Counted from the stretch's first letter, positions 47,224-56,905 are shown. The stretch: DNA of 64,000 bases from Paraliobacillus sp. PM-2 (GCF_001368815.1 NZ_CTEI01000001.1:620001-684000); one strand, 5' to 3'. Notes: generated by a model from the sequence alone, not told the origin. Numbers and translations are program-made.

Positions 47224-48396
47224 ATGTCCAATAATGAAGCACTTTTAATTAAGAATGTGCGTGTAATCACAGAGACAGAATGTAAAGAAAATGGGTATAT
47301 TAAAGTAGTTGATGGTAAAATCGCAACTATCTCAGATGAAATGCCTGAAGATGCGAATATCTCTGTTGTTAATGGAGAAGGTTTAACTGCTATACCAGGT
47401 TTTATTGATTCACATATCCATGGTGCAGATGGCGCAGATGTAATGGATGCTACACCTGAAGCAATTGAAACAATGGCAAAGGCACTTCCTAAAGAGGGAA
47501 CAACAAGCTTTCTAGCTACTACCATTACACAATCTGATCAAAATATTGAAGCAGCACTTAAAAATATAGGTACATATGTTAGTAAAGAAGGACAAGCAGA
47601 AGTGGTTGGTGTGCACTTAGAGGGGCCTTTTATATCTAACAAGCGTGCTGGTGCACAACCAGAAAAGTTTATTCAAAAAGCCGATATTGAAAAATTTAAT
47701 CATTGGCAAACATTAGCACAAAAGAAAATTAAAACAATTACAATGGCACCTGAAACTGATCCAGATGGGGCGTTTATTAAGGCATTGAGTGCACAAGGTA
47801 TTAATGTATCTGCAGGACATACTGATGCCGGCATTGAAGAAATGAAATTAGCTGTATCACAAGGTGTCAGTCAAGTAACACATATAGCGAATGCAATGAC
47901 TGGGATTCATCATCGAGATATTGGTGTTGTGGGTGCTACCCTATTACTCGATCAAATTAAAGCAGAACTAATTGCAGATGGGATCCACGTATCACCAGAA
48001 ATGATTGAGTTAATTTATCAAAATATTGGTAGTGAACGCTTGATGTTAATCACTGATGCGCTCAGAGCTAAATGTTTACCACCTGGAGAATATGATTTGG
48101 GCGGCCAAATGGCTACAGTTAATAATGAGAAAGCTGTTTTATCCGATGGTACATTGGCAGGAAGTATCTTACGTATGGTGGATGCAGCCAAAAATATGTC
48201 TGCATTTACTGAAGCACAAATACAAGACATTGTACAAATGACAGCTGTAAACCCTGCAAAACAATTGGATATTTTTGATCGTAAGGGAAGTATTACACAA
48301 GGTAAAGATGCAGATATTGTATTAATTGATAATAATTGGAATGTGCGCTATACTCTTTGTAGAGGTAATGTTGCATATTCATATGAACAGGAATAG
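47224..48396 (+). CDS. nagA: N-acetylglucosamine-6-phosphate deacetylase
   Basis: Product of 390 residues, amidohydrolase superfamily. Motifs: FIDSHIHGADG (HxH metal site), GVHLEGPFIS (Glu), VSAGHTDA, VTHIANAMTGIHHRD and LITDALRA (catalytic Asp). It hydrolyses GlcNAc-6-P to GlcN-6-P. AAGGAG is 7-8 nt before the ATG. nagB follows 10 nt later with its binding site on the nagA stop, so the pair is one operon. Confidence 0.96.
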   Translation: MSNNEALLIKNVRVITETECKENGYIKVVDGKIATISDEMPEDANISVVNGEGLTAIPGFIDSHIHGADGADVMDATPEAIETMAKALPKEGTTSFLATTITQSDQNIEAALKNIGTYVSKEGQAEVVGVHLEGPFISNKRAGAQPEKFIQKADIEKFNHWQTLAQKKIKTITMAPETDPDGAFIKALSAQGINVSAGHTDAGIEEMKLAVSQGVSQVTHIANAMTGIHHRDIGVVGATLLLDQIKAELIADGIHVSPEMIELIYQNIGSERLMLITDALRAKCLPPGEYDLGGQMATVNNEKAVLSDGTLAGSILRMVDAAKNMSAFTEAQIQDIVQMTAVNPAKQLDIFDRKGSITQGKDADIVLIDNNWNVRYTLCRGNVAYSYEQE

Positions 48397-48406
48397 GAGA
48401 GATTAT

Positions 48407-49138
48407 ATGGATTTTATTATTGTAGATAATTATGAAGAAATGAGTAAATCAGCTGCTGCAATCTTTGTAGAGAACGTGAATAAGAAACCAGATACAGTGT
48501 TAGGTTTAGCAACTGGCTCTACACCAGAAAGATTTTATGAGCTGTTAATTAATGAATATAAGGAAAATAACGTTTCTTTTGAAAATGTAACAAGTTTCAA
48601 TTTAGATGAATATGTTGGTATTTCACCAAAAAATTCACAAAGTTACCATTACTACATGAATGAGAAACTTTTTAATCATATTAACTTGCCATCTGAACAG
48701 GCACATCTTCCAGAAGGAAAGACAGATCATTTACAAGAAGCTTGTGAGGAGTATGAACAAAAGATTAATACAGCAGGTGGTATTGATCTTCAACTATTAG
48801 GAATTGGATTGAATGGACATATTGGCTTTAATGAGCCAGGCACTTCGTTTGATCAAGAGACTCATGTAGTTGACTTGGCACCATCCACACGTGAAGCGAA
48901 TGCTCGTTTCTTTGATTCTATTGATGAAGTACCAACAAAAGCCATCACAATGGGAATTAAAACAATCATGCAAAGTAAACAGATCGTTTTATTAATTTCT
49001 GGTGAGAAGAAAGCAGATTGTTTATATCAATTAGTAAATGATCCAGTAAGTGAAGATTTCCCTGCTTCTATTTTAAATCAACATCCAAATGTAACAATCA
49101 TTGCTGACAAAGCAGCAGCATCAAAAATAAATAAATAA
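48407..49138 (+). CDS. nagB: glucosamine-6-phosphate deaminase
   Basis: Product of 243 residues. LGLATGSTPERFYELL (phosphate-binding), FNLDEYVGI (catalytic Asp), QLLGIGLNGHIGFNEPG and TMGIKTIMQ are present. It converts GlcN-6-P to fructose-6-P and ammonia. The short Gram-positive form without the allosteric site of E. coli NagB. TAGGAGAG precedes the ATG; the ORF open upstream overlaps nagA and is ignored. Repeat copy J starts 4 nt after the stop. Confidence 0.96.
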   Translation: MDFIIVDNYEEMSKSAAAIFVENVNKKPDTVLGLATGSTPERFYELLINEYKENNVSFENVTSFNLDEYVGISPKNSQSYHYYMNEKLFNHINLPSEQAHLPEGKTDHLQEACEEYEQKINTAGGIDLQLLGIGLNGHIGFNEPGTSFDQETHVVDLAPSTREANARFFDSIDEVPTKAITMGIKTIMQSKQIVLLISGEKKADCLYQLVNDPVSEDFPASILNQHPNVTIIADKAAASKINK

Positions 49139-49141
49139 AAA

Positions 49142-49167
49142 GGGACGAGGGACAGGCACTCTGTCCC
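49142..49167 (+). repeat. palindromic repeat, copy J, terminator-like
   Basis: GGGACGAGGGACAGGCACTC plus TGTCCC and TTTTCT. Outer arms GGGACGAG / CTCTGTCCC pair imperfectly. Followed by T residues, so it can end the nagAB transcript. Confidence 0.82.
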
Positions 49168-49196
49168 TTTTCTAATGGTGTTATTTTATTAAAAGT

Positions 49197-49223
49197 GGGG
49201 CAGAGGGTATGACCCCGTGTCCC
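49197..49223 (+). repeat. palindromic repeat, copy K, tandem to copy J
   Basis: GGGGCAGAGGGTATGACCCC plus GTGTCCC, 29 nt after copy J and same orientation. It ends 2 nt before the AAAGGAG ribosome binding site of the LysR gene, so folding may influence translation or the local promoter. Confidence 0.8.
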
Positions 49224-49241
49224 ATAAAGGAGTTGGATTTG

Positions 49242-50108
49242 ATGGAACTCAGGCAACTGCAGTATTTTTTTGAGGTGGCTAAACACAAAAGTATATCTAG
49301 AGCTGCTGATGTATTGCACATTTCGCAACCAGCATTAAGTAAAATGATCAAAAATCTAGAAGTTGAATTAGGAATGACGCTTTTACTACGGACGAATAAG
49401 GCAAGTGAGTTAACGGATGCAGGAATGGTTGTGTTTGAGTATGCCAAAAAAATAAATCAACAAATGGATGACATGATGATTATTTTACATGATCTTACTG
49501 AATTGAAGCGTGGGGAAATTCATTTTGGTCTACCACCAATTATCGGTAGTTTATTCTTTCCTAATGTATTAGCAGCTTTTCATAAAGCGTATCCTAATAT
49601 AAAAATTAATATAACAGAATATGGTGGAGCAAAAGTAGTGAGAAGTGTTGTAGAGGGAGAAATGGATTTAGGTGTAACTGTACTACCAATTGATGAAAGT
49701 CTTTTCGATATTTATCCATTGGTAAAAGAAAATATGCAATTGGTTGTACATCGGGACCATTCACTAGCTCATCGAAAAGCGGTTGATTTAAGTGAACTGA
49801 AAAATGAAGAATTTATTTTTTATCATGAGGATTTTGCTTTGCACGATATGATATGGCAACATTTTTTGGATGTTGGCTATGAACCAAAAATTTTATTTAA
49901 AAGCTCACAATGGGACCTAATGTCAGAAATGGTTGCTGCTGATTTAGGTATAACGATTTTACCAAAATCTATATGTGATAGAGTGAAAAACGATGCCATC
50001 CAAATTATTGATTTGACCCCCAAAATTCCTTGGAACCTAGCGGTAATAAAAAAGAAAGGCAAATATCTTTCTTATGCTGGGCGGACATTTATTCATTTTA
50101 TTCGTTAA
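49242..50108 (+). CDS. LysR-family regulator, CidR-like
   Basis: Product of 288 residues. N-terminal HTH MELRQLQYFFEVAKHKSISR with HISQPALSKMIKNLE, then a substrate-binding domain. It lies directly upstream of cidA and cidB in the same direction, as YwbI/CidR do near their targets, so it likely activates cidAB in response to a metabolic signal such as acetate. AAAGGAG is 9 nt before the ATG at 49242. Confidence 0.88.
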   Translation: MELRQLQYFFEVAKHKSISRAADVLHISQPALSKMIKNLEVELGMTLLLRTNKASELTDAGMVVFEYAKKINQQMDDMMIILHDLTELKRGEIHFGLPPIIGSLFFPNVLAAFHKAYPNIKINITEYGGAKVVRSVVEGEMDLGVTVLPIDESLFDIYPLVKENMQLVVHRDHSLAHRKAVDLSELKNEEFIFYHEDFALHDMIWQHFLDVGYEPKILFKSSQWDLMSEMVAADLGITILPKSICDRVKNDAIQIIDLTPKIPWNLAVIKKKGKYLSYAGRTFIHFIR

Positions 50109-50177
50109 ATTTGGTATAACTAAAAGTTATGTATAACATAAAATATATGTATTTTACGAATATATCGAACTGATGTA

Positions 50178-50193
50178 TGCTTTAATTAAAGCA
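50178..50193. promoter_or_regulatory. perfect palindrome in the cidA promoter region
   Basis: TGCTTTAATTAAAGCA lies 24 nt before the cidA start. It could be a CidR or other regulator site; inference from position. Confidence 0.4.
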
Positions 50194-50216
50194 AAGCATT
50201 TATCAGGGGTGTAGAC

Positions 50217-50585
50217 ATGAAGATTTGGACAGTTATGATGCAAATATTATTAATACATATTTTCTTATTTTTAGCAATTGGATTAAAACAGTTACTTTCT
50301 ATACCATTACCTGCTTCCATGATCGGTTTGGTATTACTATTTCTTGCCTTATTTTTAAGAATCATTAAATTGGAATGGGTAGAACAAGGAGCGAATTGGC
50401 TAATGGCAGAGTTATTACTTTTCTTTATACCTTCTGCAGTTGGTATCGTTAATTATAATGAAATAGCTAGTTGGCAAGGTGTTGAAATTGTTTTCATTAT
50501 AGGTATTAGTACTTTTATTGTAATGAGCTTAACTGCATTCATTGCAGATTGGATAGAGAAAAAGAAAGGAGCGCATGTAGAATGA
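50217..50585 (+). CDS. CidA/LrgA-family holin-like protein
   Basis: Product of 122 residues with four TM helices. Family signature GLKQLLSIPLPASMIGLVLLF and LLFFIPSAVGIVNY. Proteins of this family are implicated in murein hydrolase control or small-molecule (for example pyruvate) transport with their CidB/LrgB partner. AGGGGTG precedes the ATG. It overlaps the next gene by ATGA. Confidence 0.9.
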   Translation: MKIWTVMMQILLIHIFLFLAIGLKQLLSIPLPASMIGLVLLFLALFLRIIKLEWVEQGANWLMAELLLFFIPSAVGIVNYNEIASWQGVEIVFIIGISTFIVMSLTAFIADWIEKKKGAHVE

Positions 50586-51268
50586 TGATCTTACTTGTAA
50601 CAGTTATTACGTATGTTTTTTATTTACTAACCAAAAAGTTAAATAAAAGATTTGCCTTTCCATTATTTCATCCGCTCTTGTTCACACCATTGCTAATCAT
50701 TATTGTTATCACACTTTTAAACATCCCAGCATCTGAGTATCTAGATGGAGCTACCTTTCTAACCCATATGCTTGGACCAGCAACGATTGCATTTGCAGTT
50801 CCAATTTATAAACATTTGTCAATTTTAAAAAAATATCTTGGTTTAATAACAATTAGTATTACTGCTGGTTCATTAATTGCCGTTTTCTCTTCCTATGGAT
50901 TGTCGTTATTATTACATATTGATCGTAGTTTTTTAGTTAGTGTTCTTCCTCGATCGATCACAACTCCCATCGCGATGGAGGTATCGAAGGAAATAGGAGG
51001 GTTACCAACCTTAACTACTGTCTTTGTAATTATAACTGGAGTTGTTGGTGGGATTATGGGCCCTTCTGTTATAAAACGATTTGCAATCACATCACCAATG
51101 GCACAAGGACTTGCTCTAGGGATGAGTGCACATGGTGTTGGTACAAGTAAAGCAATGGAGTATGGAGAACAAGCTACTACCTTTTCAACTTTAGCAATGA
51201 TATTCGCTGCTACTATTACCATTGTTTGGGGAAAACTATTAATTCCAACACTTGTTGCATTTATATAA
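50582..51268 (+). CDS. CidB/LrgB-family membrane protein
   Basis: Product of 228 residues with six to eight helices. ATFLTHMLGPATIAFAVPIYK, RSITTPIAMEVSKEIGG and GMSAHGVGTSKAME are LrgB hallmarks. Translationally coupled to the CidA-type gene (AAAGGAG 10 nt upstream, ATGA overlap). Acts with it in the membrane. Terminator follows at once. Confidence 0.92.
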   Translation: MMILLVTVITYVFYLLTKKLNKRFAFPLFHPLLFTPLLIIIVITLLNIPASEYLDGATFLTHMLGPATIAFAVPIYKHLSILKKYLGLITISITAGSLIAVFSSYGLSLLLHIDRSFLVSVLPRSITTPIAMEVSKEIGGLPTLTTVFVIITGVVGGIMGPSVIKRFAITSPMAQGLALGMSAHGVGTSKAMEYGEQATTFSTLAMIFAATITIVWGKLLIPTLVAFI

Positions 51269-51269
51269 T

Positions 51270-51325
51270 AGCAAAAAGCGATATTTTTAAGAGCATAGTG
51301 CTACTAAAAAATATCGCTTTTTGCT
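51270..51325 (+). terminator. terminator after cidAB
   Basis: Perfect 19-bp stem (AGCAAAAAGCGATATTTTT and complement) with an 18-nt loop; the T-rich tail lies within and after the right arm. Confidence 0.88.
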
Positions 51326-51431
51326 TGTATAGATAGGATCTAGCTTTGATTAACAAAGAAGCATTATGAACTAACTTGAAACTGAAAGGTCCGAGTAGTG
51401 ACGTACATGAATAAAGTCATGCCATTTTATT

Positions 51432-52385
51432 TTAGACGTCAAATAAAGGACTTACTGATTCTTGTCGATATACGCGTAAAATTGCTTCACTAAATAATGC
51501 TGCAGTGCTAAGTTGTGTCATTTTATTACTCCATTTTTCTTCAGGAATCGGAATGGTATCTGTTATTACAAGTTCTTTAATTGGTGAAGCGTTAATTTTT
51601 TCTGTTGCAATACCAGAAAGAACGGGATGTGTACATGTTGCATACACTTCTTTTGCACCATTATCCATCAATGCTTGTGCACCAGTGGTTACACGTCTAC
51701 CAGTATCAACAATATCATCGATGATAATAGCGGTTTTCCCTTCGATATCACCAACTACTTTAAGCTGAGATGCATCGACATCCCTTGGTCCACGTCGATC
51801 CAGAATAGCAATTGGTGCCTCCATACGATCAGCAAATTGGCGTGCACGTTTTACACTACCATGGTCTGGTGCAACAACAACGATATCTTCTAGCTTTTTA
51901 TCAGAAAAATAAGCCGCAAGTATTGGTATTCCTGTTAAAGGATCAACTGGAACATCGAAAAATCCTTGTGTTTGTGTTGCATGAATATCAAGTGACATCA
52001 CACGGGAAGCGCCTGATTTTTCGATTAGATCAGCAATCAACTTTGCTGCAATTGGTTCACGCGCTTTTGTCTTTCGATCTTGACGAGCATAACCATAATA
52101 AGGAATCACAACATTTATTGTTTTTGGAGACGCTCGTTTTAATGCATCTAGCATAATTAATAATTCCATAATATGTTGATTTGCAGGATCAGATGTAGAT
52201 TGAATCACATATACATCACACCCACGTACACTTTCTTCAATATTAATTTGCACTTCTCCATCACTAAAGGTTTTTACAGAACAATCACCTAATGTTACAC
52301 CAGTATGTTCAGCAATTTTCTCTGCCAAAATTGGATTAGAACTTAACGTAAATATTTTTAATTCATTTAACTTGTCTTTCGACAC
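51432..52385 (-). CDS. ribose-phosphate pyrophosphokinase paralogue with altered active-site loops
   Basis: Product of 317 residues, the normal Prs length. Conserved: [49 protein letters not shown]. Unusual: the flexible catalytic loop reads DRRGPRD where typical Prs has DKRRPRPN, so the catalytic Lys is Arg; and the PRPP loop reads [13 protein letters not shown] instead of DDIIDTAGTI. It is also away from the usual glmU-prs-ctc context. It may be a second, specialised or regulatory Prs. Start GTG 52385 with GGAG 9 nt upstream. Confidence 0.85.
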   Translation of the reverse strand: MSKDKLNELKIFTLSSNPILAEKIAEHTGVTLGDCSVKTFSDGEVQINIEESVRGCDVYVIQSTSDPANQHIMELLIMLDALKRASPKTINVVIPYYGYARQDRKTKAREPIAAKLIADLIEKSGASRVMSLDIHATQTQGFFDVPVDPLTGIPILAAYFSDKKLEDIVVVAPDHGSVKRARQFADRMEAPIAILDRRGPRDVDASQLKVVGDIEGKTAIIIDDIVDTGRRVTTGAQALMDNGAKEVYATCTHPVLSGIATEKINASPIKELVITDTIPIPEEKWSNKMTQLSTAALFSEAILRVYRQESVSPLFDV

Positions 52386-52896
52386 AAACAATCGCTCCTT
52401 TTTTAAAAAAGATAAGTAGACATTTCATGCAAAAGTGTTTTATACAAAAAAGCCTGTCTATAAAAGACATAAGAAATGAGCAATGTTTGCACATGGTCAT
52501 AATCTTATTAAAGCTTATTCAGACAGATTTGGCACGCTTTGTCTTTTTTGATTTAAACGTATCTATCATAATTGTAAAGCAAATCAAATCATAAAGCTAG
52601 TTATCAACTATTGAATGTCGAAATTTATTTAAATATGTATTAATTATTTATTAATAAAATAAATTTATAAAGATATCGAGACGAGAAAATTATTATTTGT
52701 TATAATGAACTATTAGTAAGGGGATACGTACTTTTTGCATATAACTAAACCGCTCATGTATGTCATCAACGATAATAAACAAAAAGTAATTGAACGAGAC
52801 AATAGATGTATAGCAAAAATAAAAAAGGATTCTGAAATAGGTTTTGGTTGCATCCAATAGAAGGATAAGTAATATTGATGATCGGAGGAGAAGCGT
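52386..52896. other. intergenic region between divergent prs-like and pgcA genes
   Basis: On the - strand the prs-like leader has a small hairpin TGTCTTTTATAGACA followed by GGCTTTTTT near 52470-52447, with an upstream CTGTCT that could compete for AGACAG. On the + strand an extended -10, TGTTATAAT (52698-52706), may be the pgcA promoter; no clear -35 is seen. I see no coding gene. Confidence 0.45.
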
Positions 52897-54642
52897 ATGA
52901 ATTGGAAAGATAATTATTACAAATGGAACAATTTTGAGGGTTTGGATTCAGAACTGAGAGCACAATTAACTGAAATTGAAAATGACGAAAAAAAATTAGA
53001 GGATAGTTTTTATAAAGAACTTGAATTTGGTACAGGTGGAATGCGTGGTGAGTTAGGCCCTGGCTCTAATCGGTTGAATATTTATACGATTCGTAAAGCA
53101 GCTGAAGGTTTAGCAAGATACATAGAAGAACAAGGAGAAGTAGCAAAAACACGTGGGGTAGTCATTGCATATGATTCACGTTTTAAGTCCCCGTTATTTG
53201 CAATGGAAGCGGCAAAAACACTTAGCTATCACGGCATTCAGACATATGTATTTGATGCGTTACGTCCAACGCCAGAACTTTCATTTGCGGTCAGATATTT
53301 ACACGCGTTTAGTGGTATTGTTATCACAGCAAGTCACAATCCCCCAGAATATAATGGGTTTAAAGTATATGGTGATGACGGTGGGCAACTTCCACCAGGT
53401 CCAGCTGATGTGGTTGTGGAAAAGGTAAATGAAGTAGAAAATGAGTTAATTATTCCAGTTGCAGATGAAGAAGAAATAAAGCAAAGTGGTTTATTACAAA
53501 TTATAGGGGATAAGATTGATGAGGCTTATCAACAGCAGCTACAAACAATTGTAGTAAATCCAGCTTACATTAATCAAGTAGCAGATGACTTTAAAATTGT
53601 CTATACACCTCTACATGGTACAGGAAATATCCCTGTTCGAGAAGGACTAAAGAAAATGGGTTTTAAACAGGTAGAGGTTGTCGCTGAGCAAGAACTTCCA
53701 GACCCTAATTTTTCTACAGTAAAATCGCCAAATCCAGAGGAACATGCTGCCTTTGAATTAGCTATTAAGCAAGGTGAGAAACATCATGCCGATATTTTAT
53801 TAGCAACAGATCCGGATACTGATCGTGTTGGTGTAGCGGTGAAAGATGAAGAAGGAAAGTATCAAGTATTAACAGGTAATCAGGTTGGTGCTTTGCTATT
53901 AAACTATCTAATTACAGAAAAGAAGCAACAAGGAACATTAGCACCTCATGCTACAGTGTTAAAAACAATTGTAACTTCTGAGATTGGAAGAGATATAGCA
54001 AATAAACATGGATTGGAAACAGTAGATACGTTAACTGGCTTTAAATTCATAGGTGAAAAAATTAAAGAATATAAAGAAACTGGCCAACATCATTTCTTAT
54101 TTGGTTATGAAGAAAGTTATGGCTATTTAATCGGTGATTTTGTAAGGGATAAAGATGCTGTTCAAGCCTGCATGATGGCTGCTGAAGTTGCGGCATACTA
54201 TAAAACAAAAGGGAAAACCTTGTATCAGGGCTTATTAGAAATTTTTGAACAATACGGTTATTATTTTGAGTCTTTACAATCATTAACACTAAAAGGGAAA
54301 GATGGGGCGGAACAAATTCAAGCATTATTAACAGCCTTTCGAACCAATCCTCCTAAAGAGGTGCTAGGATCTAAGGTAGTTGTGATTGAAGATTATCAGT
54401 CAAGTGAGCGAATCTTAGTTGATATTGCAAAAACAGAAACGATTACACTACCAAAATCGAATGTATTAAAATACAAGCTAGAGGATGGATCTTGGTTCTG
54501 TTTACGTCCATCAGGTACTGAACCAAAGATTAAATTCTATTTCGCGGTTAATGGAGATACATTAGAAGGGACAAAAGATAAATTAAATAAATTTGAAACA
54601 GAAGTAATGACGCGTGTACATGGATTAACCAACCAAGCGTAA
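52897..54642 (+). CDS. pgcA: phosphoglucomutase (PgcA type)
   Basis: Product of 581 residues, the same length as B. subtilis PgcA. Domain motifs in order: [17 protein letters not shown], catalytic serine loop [17 protein letters not shown], metal loop [10 protein letters not shown], sugar loop [10 protein letters not shown] and phosphate loop [12 protein letters not shown]. It interconverts glucose-6-P and glucose-1-P, supplying UDP-glucose for glycolipids, teichoic acids and exopolysaccharide. GGAGGAG precedes the ATG. Confidence 0.95.
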   Translation: MNWKDNYYKWNNFEGLDSELRAQLTEIENDEKKLEDSFYKELEFGTGGMRGELGPGSNRLNIYTIRKAAEGLARYIEEQGEVAKTRGVVIAYDSRFKSPLFAMEAAKTLSYHGIQTYVFDALRPTPELSFAVRYLHAFSGIVITASHNPPEYNGFKVYGDDGGQLPPGPADVVVEKVNEVENELIIPVADEEEIKQSGLLQIIGDKIDEAYQQQLQTIVVNPAYINQVADDFKIVYTPLHGTGNIPVREGLKKMGFKQVEVVAEQELPDPNFSTVKSPNPEEHAAFELAIKQGEKHHADILLATDPDTDRVGVAVKDEEGKYQVLTGNQVGALLLNYLITEKKQQGTLAPHATVLKTIVTSEIGRDIANKHGLETVDTLTGFKFIGEKIKEYKETGQHHFLFGYEESYGYLIGDFVRDKDAVQACMMAAEVAAYYKTKGKTLYQGLLEIFEQYGYYFESLQSLTLKGKDGAEQIQALLTAFRTNPPKEVLGSKVVVIEDYQSSERILVDIAKTETITLPKSNVLKYKLEDGSWFCLRPSGTEPKIKFYFAVNGDTLEGTKDKLNKFETEVMTRVHGLTNQA

Positions 54643-54677
54643 ATAAATGGAAAAATCTAAATGTGATAAAAATAATT

Positions 54678-54718
54678 GGCAGGAAATCAATGTTTTATTT
54701 TGATTTCTGCCGATTTTT
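54678..54718. terminator. terminator between convergent pgcA and EAL gene
   Basis: GGCAGGAAATCAA pairs with TTGATTTCTGCC (one bulge), followed by GATTTTT. Confidence 0.85.
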
Positions 54719-54744
54719 ATTTATCTCGTTTTTCTAAGACTTGA

Positions 54745-55740
54745 TTAGATCGATGTTTTTATTTCTGGTGTTGGTTTGCCGAATAAATAGCCTTGAAATA
54801 ATTGATAGCCTCTTTGTTTTAGCCACATAAAATCCTCTTCCGTTTCTATACCTTCTGCTAAAGGGATCGAACCAATTTCATTTGCCTTTTCTAAAAAGAG
54901 TATAGCAGCTTGTTGCTTTTTCCTATCTTTTGTTACTCCTTGCACATATTTCATATCTAATTTCATCACATTTGGTTTTAAATCTGTTAAAAGATTAATG
55001 GTACTAAATCCCTCTCCGACATCGTCTAATGCGTAATTAAATCCACGATTACGATAATAATGTAAGATATCTTTTAAATGATTTACATCATCAACTTTAT
55101 CTGTTTCTACCACTTCAAAAACGAGTCTATCGGTATCTAAATGTAATTGTTCCGCTAGTCTAGTGGTTGATCGTAAACAGAATGCAGGAGAATAAATAGA
55201 TGTTGGAATGAAATTGATAAATGCCTTTTTATTGTCTGGTATATTCGCAGCGTGTCGAACAGCTGTTAATCTACACAAACGGTCTAGTGCATATAATCGC
55301 CCACGCTTTCGAGCAGCGTCAAAAATAACATCAGGATAAATGGTCTGTCCGGTGGAATCATTAAATCGAGCAAGTAATTCATAGCCATAAATCTGTTTAT
55401 CAGCTGTTAGAATTGGTTGGTAATGGCAATGGATTTGTTTTTTTTGAATGATTTGATCAATCCATTTGGCTTCAAGTACTTTACTTATGTTTGTTAATGG
55501 TTGCCATTGGTGATCAAGAATACGATAATATATCTCATTCATATCCATATGATCTTGACTAAAGTCATAGATACTTGTAGCTCCTTCTTCATTGGTGAAA
55601 AGGTGTTTATCTTTAATTTCAATTGGAATGTTTCTTCTTTTTAAATGGTTATGTATGATTGAGAGCATATCTTCAATAGGATTAGTTGTGCATTTTATTT
55701 CAATTGTTAATTCTGTTATAAAACAATGTTTACATGACAA
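54745..55740 (-). CDS. EAL-domain cyclic di-GMP phosphodiesterase
   Basis: Product of 331 residues. No TM segments. The N-terminal ~90 residues are unassigned and start with a CxxC pair (SCKHCF). The EAL domain (~95-325) carries YELLARF (ELL at 121-123), INFIPTS, FEVVETD, ALDDVGEGFS, KLDMKYV, AEGIETEED and QGYLFGKP, so all metal-binding and catalytic positions are kept and the enzyme should hydrolyse cyclic di-GMP. The TTG start is supported by GAGGGA about 6 nt upstream. Single-gene unit. Confidence 0.87.
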   Translation of the reverse strand: MSCKHCFITELTIEIKCTTNPIEDMLSIIHNHLKRRNIPIEIKDKHLFTNEEGATSIYDFSQDHMDMNEIYYRILDHQWQPLTNISKVLEAKWIDQIIQKKQIHCHYQPILTADKQIYGYELLARFNDSTGQTIYPDVIFDAARKRGRLYALDRLCRLTAVRHAANIPDNKKAFINFIPTSIYSPAFCLRSTTRLAEQLHLDTDRLVFEVVETDKVDDVNHLKDILHYYRNRGFNYALDDVGEGFSTINLLTDLKPNVMKLDMKYVQGVTKDRKKQQAAILFLEKANEIGSIPLAEGIETEEDFMWLKQRGYQLFQGYLFGKPTPEIKTSI

Positions 55741-55963
55741 GTGATTTCCCTCGTTCCTTATTATAGTAGCTGTCTAGATTGAATAGTAGATTAATAGATA
55801 TACTTCCTTTACCCTTTTTTTGATGTATTCAACCTTATTCATTACTTTGTCTGTATGAAACTATGAGAACATGATACGACCAGTGAAACTTTTTATTTGA
55901 TTCGGGCGTCTATATATACAAGAATCAATAACAAGAGATGCAACTAGAGAAAGAGGTGCTTTT

Positions 55964-56905
55964 GTGGTTAACGAAAGTAGATTAACAAAGAGAAATTCAA
56001 CCAAAAGAAGAGGTTTAAAAATTGTACTTATTATACTTGCTATACTAATGCTTGGTATTGCAGGTTATTTATTTTCTATTTGGTGGGATGCCAAGCAAAC
56101 AGTAGATAATGAAATTCACCAAGGGATAGATAGTATTGATACAACTGTCACGAAGGAGAAACTCGATAGGAAAGAGCCACTGAATGTATTATTACTAGGT
56201 GTAGATGAACGAAAAAATGATTCTGGTCGATCAGATGCCTTAATGATTCTTTCCATCAACCCCGATGATAATAGTATCCAGATTGTTAGTATTCCTAGAG
56301 ATACTCGTGTGGAGATTGTTGGCAATGGTACAACGGAAAAAATAAATCATGCATATGCTCGTGGTGGATCAGATATGGCTGTTAATACAGTGGAAAATTT
56401 TCTTAATGTAGATTTGGATTATTATGTGAAAGTAAATATGGAAGGATTAGAAGACCTTGTTGATGCTGTTGGTGGAATTACAGTTGATAATGAATTAGCG
56501 TGGGTAGACTCAGGCTATTATAAAAAAGGATATCGTTATAAAAAAGGTGACATTCATTTAGATGGTGCTCAAGCCTTAGGTTATGTCCGTATGCGCAAGC
56601 AGGATCCAGAGGGAGATTTTGGACGGACGAAAAGACAGCGTAAAGTAATTGAAGGAATTATTGATCAAGGCGCAAGTATTGGATCAGTTACTAAAATAAG
56701 TGATATTCTTGATGTATTAGGTTCAAATGTAGAAACGAATATGGACTTTGGGGATATGCAAAACCTATTCTTAAATTACCGTAATACAAGAAAAAATATA
56801 AGTACGTACATGATGGAAGGGCAAGGTCAACGAATTGATCATACGTATTATTTGATTATGACACAAGAAGAAATTAGTAAAGTACACAATATGATTTCTA
56901 AATAG
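55964..56905 (+). CDS. LytR-CpsA-Psr (LCP) cell-wall ligase
   Basis: Product of 313 residues. Short basic cytoplasmic tail, one TM at ~20-40, then an extracellular LCP domain: LNVLLLGVDERKNDSGRSDA, IVSIPRDTRVEI, EKINHAYARGG and LGYVRMRKQDPEGDFGRTKR. LCP enzymes attach teichoic acids or polysaccharides to peptidoglycan from lipid-linked precursors; size fits TagU. GTG start with AGAGGTG upstream. Confidence 0.92.
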   Translation: MVNESRLTKRNSTKRRGLKIVLIILAILMLGIAGYLFSIWWDAKQTVDNEIHQGIDSIDTTVTKEKLDRKEPLNVLLLGVDERKNDSGRSDALMILSINPDDNSIQIVSIPRDTRVEIVGNGTTEKINHAYARGGSDMAVNTVENFLNVDLDYYVKVNMEGLEDLVDAVGGITVDNELAWVDSGYYKKGYRYKKGDIHLDGAQALGYVRMRKQDPEGDFGRTKRQRKVIEGIIDQGASIGSVTKISDILDVLGSNVETNMDFGDMQNLFLNYRNTRKNISTYMMEGQGQRIDHTYYLIMTQEEISKVHNMISK

